Assembly (NCBI RefSeq): GCF_932526225.1
Contig: NC_064047.1
Span: 15,241,621 to 15,305,620, forward strand
Source: Nematostella vectensis
Taxonomy: Eukaryota; Cnidaria; Anthozoa; Actiniaria; Edwardsiidae
Reading direction: 5' to 3'
Length of the DNA stretch: 64,000 nt
Below are positions 60,446 through 64,000 of this stretch, one piece after another; position 1 is the stretch's first letter; every line of letters begins with the position of its first letter. The position numbers were made by a program, and so were the translations under genes. The notes under the pieces are model-generated. The model was not told the DNA's origin. It saw only the letters and a list, made by a program, of their open reading frames with translations, and made no database searches.

Positions 60446-60649
60446 GTGCACACGTGAAGCCGACTTTGATTTCACCTTGACAACGCATCGTTTTTAGCGT
60501 GGCCTGTGAGGTGTCTCACGAGATGCCTTACGGTCTTATTGTTCTCACTGTGGGGGAAGGGGGTTACCTGTGGTGGTGACGTCATCACTTCAATGAAGCA
60601 ATAATCATAGATCCTAGCGTGAAGGTTAGGTCGAGACGATTTTGCGGTA
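60446..60649 (+). repeat. Chimeric monomer in the right mosaic zone
   Basis: The left part has GCATCG, TCTCACGAG and GAAGGGGGTTACC of subfamily C. The right part has GATCC and GTTAGGTCGAGACG of the type at 12722 and 62072. The switch lies between 60567 and 60610. It also has a private AATCATAGATCC. The next monomer is the GAGGAAGG type that normally follows the right-hand parent. Confidence 0.8.
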
Positions 60650-61663
60650 GTGCACACGTGAAGCCGACTTTGATTTCACCTTGACAACGCGTCGTTTTTA
60701 GCGTGGCCTGTGAAGTGTCTCCCGAGATGCCTTACGGTCTTATTGTTCTCACTGTGGGGGAGGAAGGTTGCCTGTGGTGGTGACGTCATCACTTCAATGA
60801 AGCAATAATCAGAGATCCTAGCGTGAAGGTTAGATCGAGACGATTTTGCGGTAGTGCACACGTGAAGCCGACTTTGATTTCACCTTGACAACGCGTCGTT
60901 TTTAGCGTGGCCTGTAAGGTGTCTCCCGAGATGCCTTACGGTCTTATTGTTCTCACTGTGGGGGGTTGCCTGTGGTGGTGACGTCATCACTTCAATGAAG
61001 CAATAATCAGAGATCCTAGCGTGAAGGTTAGATCGAGACGATTTTGCGGTAGTGCACACGTGAAGCCGACTTTGATTTCACCTTGACAACGCGTCGTTTT
61101 TAGCGTGGCCTGTGAGGTGTCTCCCGAGATGCCTTACGGTCTTATTGTTCTCACTGTGGGGGAGGGGGGTTGCCTTTGGTGGTGACATCATCACTTTAAT
61201 GAAGCAATAATCAAAGATCCTAGCGTGAAGGTTAGGTCGGGACGATTTTGCGGTAGTGCACACGTGAAGCCGACTTTTATTTCACCTTGACAACGCGTCG
61301 TTTTTAGCGTGGCCTGTGAAGTGTCTCCCGAGATGCCTTACGGTCTTATTGTTCTCACTGTGGGGGAGGGGGGTTGCCTGTGGTGGTGACGTCATCACTT
61401 CAATGAAGCAATAATCAGAGAACCTAGCGTGAAGGTTAGATCGAGACGATTTTGCGGTAGTGCACACGTGAAGCCGACTTTGATTTCACCTTGACAACGC
61501 GTCGTTTTTAGCGTGGCCTGTGAAGTGTCTCCCGAGATGCCTTACGGTCTTATTGTTCTCACTGTGGGGGAGGGGGGTTACCTGTGGTGGTGACGTCATC
61601 ACTTCAATGAAGCAATAATCAGAGATCCTAGCGTGAAGGTTAGATCGAGGCGATTTTGCGGTA

Positions 61664-61867
61664 GTGCACACGTGAAGCCGACTTTGATTTCACCTTGACA
61701 ACGCGTCGTTTTTAGCGTGGCCTGTGAGGTGTCTCCCGAGATGCCTTACGGTCTTATTGTTCTCACAGTAAGGGAAGGGGGTTACCTGTGGTGGTGACGT
61801 CATCACTTAAATGAAGCAATAATAAGAGATCCTAGCGTGAAGGTTAGATCGAGACGATTTTGCGGTA
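61664..61867 (+). repeat. Most decayed full-length monomer
   Basis: CACAGTAAGGGAAGG replaces CACTGTGGGGGAAGG, CACTTAAATGAAG replaces CACTTCAATGAAG, and AATAAGAG replaces AATCAGAG. The next monomer boundary has CACATG instead of CACGTG. The minus-strand frame open in most monomers is stopped here. The damage is local; flanking monomers look normal. Confidence 0.8.
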
Positions 61868-64000
61868 GTGCACACATGAAGCCGACTTTGATTTCACCTT
61901 GACAACGCGTCGTTTTTAGCGTGGCCTGTGAGGTGTCTCCCGAGATGCCTTACGGTCTTATTGTTCTCACTGTGGGGGAAGGGGGTTACCTGTGGTGGTG
62001 ACGTCATCACTTCAATGAAGCAATAATCAGAGATCCTAGCGTGAAGGCTAGATCGGGACGATTTTGCGGTAGTGAACATGTGAAGCCGACTTTGATTTCA
62101 CCTTGACAACGCGTCGTTTTTAGCGTGGCCTGTAAGGTGTCTTCCGAGATGCCTTACGGTCTTATTGTTCTCACTGTGGGGGAGAAGGGTTGCCTGTGGT
62201 GGTGACGTCATCACTTCAATGAAGCAATAATCAGAGATCCTAGCGTGAAGGTTAGGTCGAGACGATTTTGCGGTAGTGCACACGTGAAGCCGACTTTGAT
62301 TTCACCTTGACAACGCGTCGTTTTTAGCGTGGCCTGTGAAGTGTCTCCCGAGATGCCTTACGGTCTTATTGTTCTCACTGTGGGGGAGGAAGGTTGCCTG
62401 TGGTGGTGACGTCATCACTTCAATGAAGCAATAATCAGAGATCCTAGCGTGAAGGTTAGATCGAGACGATTTTGCGGTAGTGCACACGTGAAGCCGACTT
62501 TGATTTCACCTTGACAACGCGTCGTTTTTAGCGTGGCCTGTGAAGTGTCTCTCGAGATGCCTTACGGTCTTATTGTTCTCACTGTGGGGGAGGGGGGTTG
62601 CCTGTTGTGGTGACGTCATCACTTCAATGAAGCAATAATCAGAGAACCTAGCGTGAAGGTTAGATCGAGACGATTTTGCGGTAGTGCACACGTGAAGCCG
62701 ACTTTGATTTCACCTTGACAACGCGTCGTTTTTAGCGTGGCCTGTGAGGTGTCTCCCTAGATGCCTTACGGTCTTATTGTTCTCACTGTGGGGGAAGGGG
62801 GTTACCTGTGGTGGTGACGTCATCACTTCAATGAAGCAATAATAAGAGATCCTAGCGTGAAGGTTAGATCGGGACGATTTTGCGGTAGTGCACACGTGAA
62901 GCCGACTTTGATTTCACCTTGACAACACGTCGTTTTTAGCGTGGCCTGTGAGGTGTCTTCCGAGATGCCTTACGGTCTTATTGTTCTCACTGTGGAGGAG
63001 GGGGGTTGCCTGTGGTGGTGACGTCATCACTTCAATGAAGCAATAATCAGAGATCCTAGCGTGAAGGTTAGATCGAGACGATTTTGCGGTAGTGCACACG
63101 TGAAGCCGACTTTGATTTCACCTTGACAACGCGTCGTTTTTAGCGTGGCCTGTGAAGTGTCTCCCGAGATGCCTTACGGTCTCATTGTTCTCACTGTGGG
63201 GGAGGGGGGTTGCCTGTGGTGGTGACGTCATCACTTCAATGAAGCAATAATCAGAGATCCTAGCGTGAAATTTAGATCGAGACGATTTTGCGGTAGTGCA
63301 CACGTGAAGCCGACTTTGATTTCACCTTGACAACGCGTCGTTTTAGCGTGGCCTGTGAGGTGTCTTCCGAGATGCCTTACTGTCTTATTGTTCTCACTGT
63401 GGAGGAGAGGGGTTGCCTGTGGTGGTGACGTCATCACTTCAATGAAGCAATAATCAGAGATCCTAGCGTGAAGGTTAGATCGAGACGATTTTGAGGTAGT
63501 GCACACGTGAAGCCTACTTTGATTTCTCCTTGACAACGCATCGTTTTTAGCGTGGCCTGTGAAGTGTCTCCCGAGATGCCTTACGGTCTTATTGTTCTCA
63601 CTGTGGGGGAGGGGGGTTGCCTGTTGTGGTGACGTCATCACTTCAATGAAGCAATAATCAGAGAACCTAGCGTGAAGGTTAGATCGAGACGATTTTGCGG
63701 TAGTGCACACGTGAAGCCGACTTTGATTTCACCTTGACAACGCGTCGTTTTTAGCGTGGCCTGTGAGGTGTCTCCCGAGATGCCTTACGGTCTTATTGTT
63801 CTCACTGTGGGGGAAGGGGGTTACCTGTGGTGGTGACGTCATCACTTCAATGAAGCAATAATCAGAGATCCTAGCGTGAAGGTTAGGTCGGGACGATTTT
63901 GCGGTAGTGCACACGTGAAGCCGACTTTGATTTCACCTTGACAACGCGTCGTTTTTAGCGTGGCCTGTAAGGTGTCTTCCGAGATGCCTTACGGTCTTAT

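Larger units (their letters stand above)
1..64000 (+). repeat. 204 bp satellite array with higher-order structure
   Basis: The sequence GTGCACACGTGAAG recurs about every 204 bp from the first base to the last, always on the plus strand, giving roughly 318 monomers. Full-length copies are mostly 198-207 bp; nearly all length variation comes from a G-rich tract near monomer position 107-120. Eleven copies share one internal 65 bp deletion. A canonical monomer (45817-46020) has 61 G, 41 C and 13 CpG sites. No base of the window lies outside the array, so both of its ends are beyond the window. Such arrays are typical of eukaryotic heterochromatin. Chromosomal location and function cannot be read from the sequence. 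Confidence 0.99.
60241..64000 (+). repeat. Right-hand mosaic zone
   Basis: About 18 monomers. The order at 61868-62475 (GCTAGATCGGG type, GTTAGGTCGAG type, GAGGAAGG type) matches 34272-34879 in Z1 with a shift of 27596 bp, and 60650-61051 matches 12926-13327. It contains one chimeric monomer (60446) and the most decayed monomer of the window (61664). The array continues past the window end. Confidence 0.8.

Noticed and set aside
1-64000. CRISPR array
   Set aside because: Repeats are contiguous 204 bp units with no unique spacers between short repeats, and their length and divergence pattern do not fit.
1-64000. Bacterial sequence or phage/transposon array
   Set aside because: No coding sequence, terminal inverted repeats, transposase, integrase or target-site duplications were seen in 64 kb, and the nested tandem structure is typical of eukaryotic satellite DNA.
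1-64000. Intergenic spacer of rDNA or a telomeric repeat
   Set aside because: No rRNA gene edge, no TTAGGG-like, TTAGG-like or TTTAGGG-like tracts, and no promoter duplications of the spacer type.

Overview
The whole 64 kb window is one tandem satellite DNA array. The repeat unit is about 204 bp (most copies 198-207 bp), and I count roughly 318 copies, all head-to-tail in one orientation. There is no non-satellite sequence: no gene, rRNA, tRNA, transposon, inversion or unique spacer. This points to eukaryotic heterochromatin (centromeric, pericentromeric, subtelomeric or interstitial). I cannot name the organism. A canonical monomer has 50% GC and 13 CpG sites, about the random expectation, so there is no CpG depletion. 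That is compatible with an invertebrate or with a young, recently homogenised array, but proves neither.

Each monomer starts here, by convention, at GTGCACACGTG. Several recurring subfamilies are told apart by linked diagnostic bases: a purine tract at about monomer positions 107-120 (GGGGGAGAAGGG, GGGGGAAGGGGG, GGAGGAGGGGGG, GGGGGAGGAAGG or a pure G-run of 6-17), the TGACGTCA or TGACATCA state, and GAGATCC, GAGGACC, GAGAACC or AAAGATCC further right.

Layout. 1-12313: two tandem copies of a 31-monomer higher-order repeat (HOR) of about 6157 bp (X1, X2). 7575-28438: a larger unit of about 10.03 kb (50 monomers) that begins inside X2, extends 5.3 kb past it, and is then repeated (Y1, Y2); Y2 carries an extra 811 bp four-monomer duplication. 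28439-29044: a short transplanted block. 29045-42761: two copies of a 34-monomer, 6.86 kb HOR (Z1, Z2). 42762-51512: a shuffled mosaic with short duplications, including a 612 bp triplet, and no long HOR. 51513-60240: a 5.55 kb periodic region (W) with nested 2168 bp and 609 bp duplications. 60241-64000: more mosaic monomers.

The array appears to record out-of-register recombination. Four monomers are clear left/right chimeras whose parents are still present in the window, and two of them lie at HOR boundaries. A single 65 bp microhomology-type deletion has been carried to 11 places by block amplification. The monomer also concentrates short dyads: CACGTG, ACGCGT, TGACGTCA and CTTCA-A-TGAAG. 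One common subfamily has lost the last two together.

The many 60-61 codon open frames are by-products of the repeat. They start at GTG, not ATG, they recur in every monomer because 204 is divisible by 3, and G-run length changes break them freely. I report no protein-coding gene.
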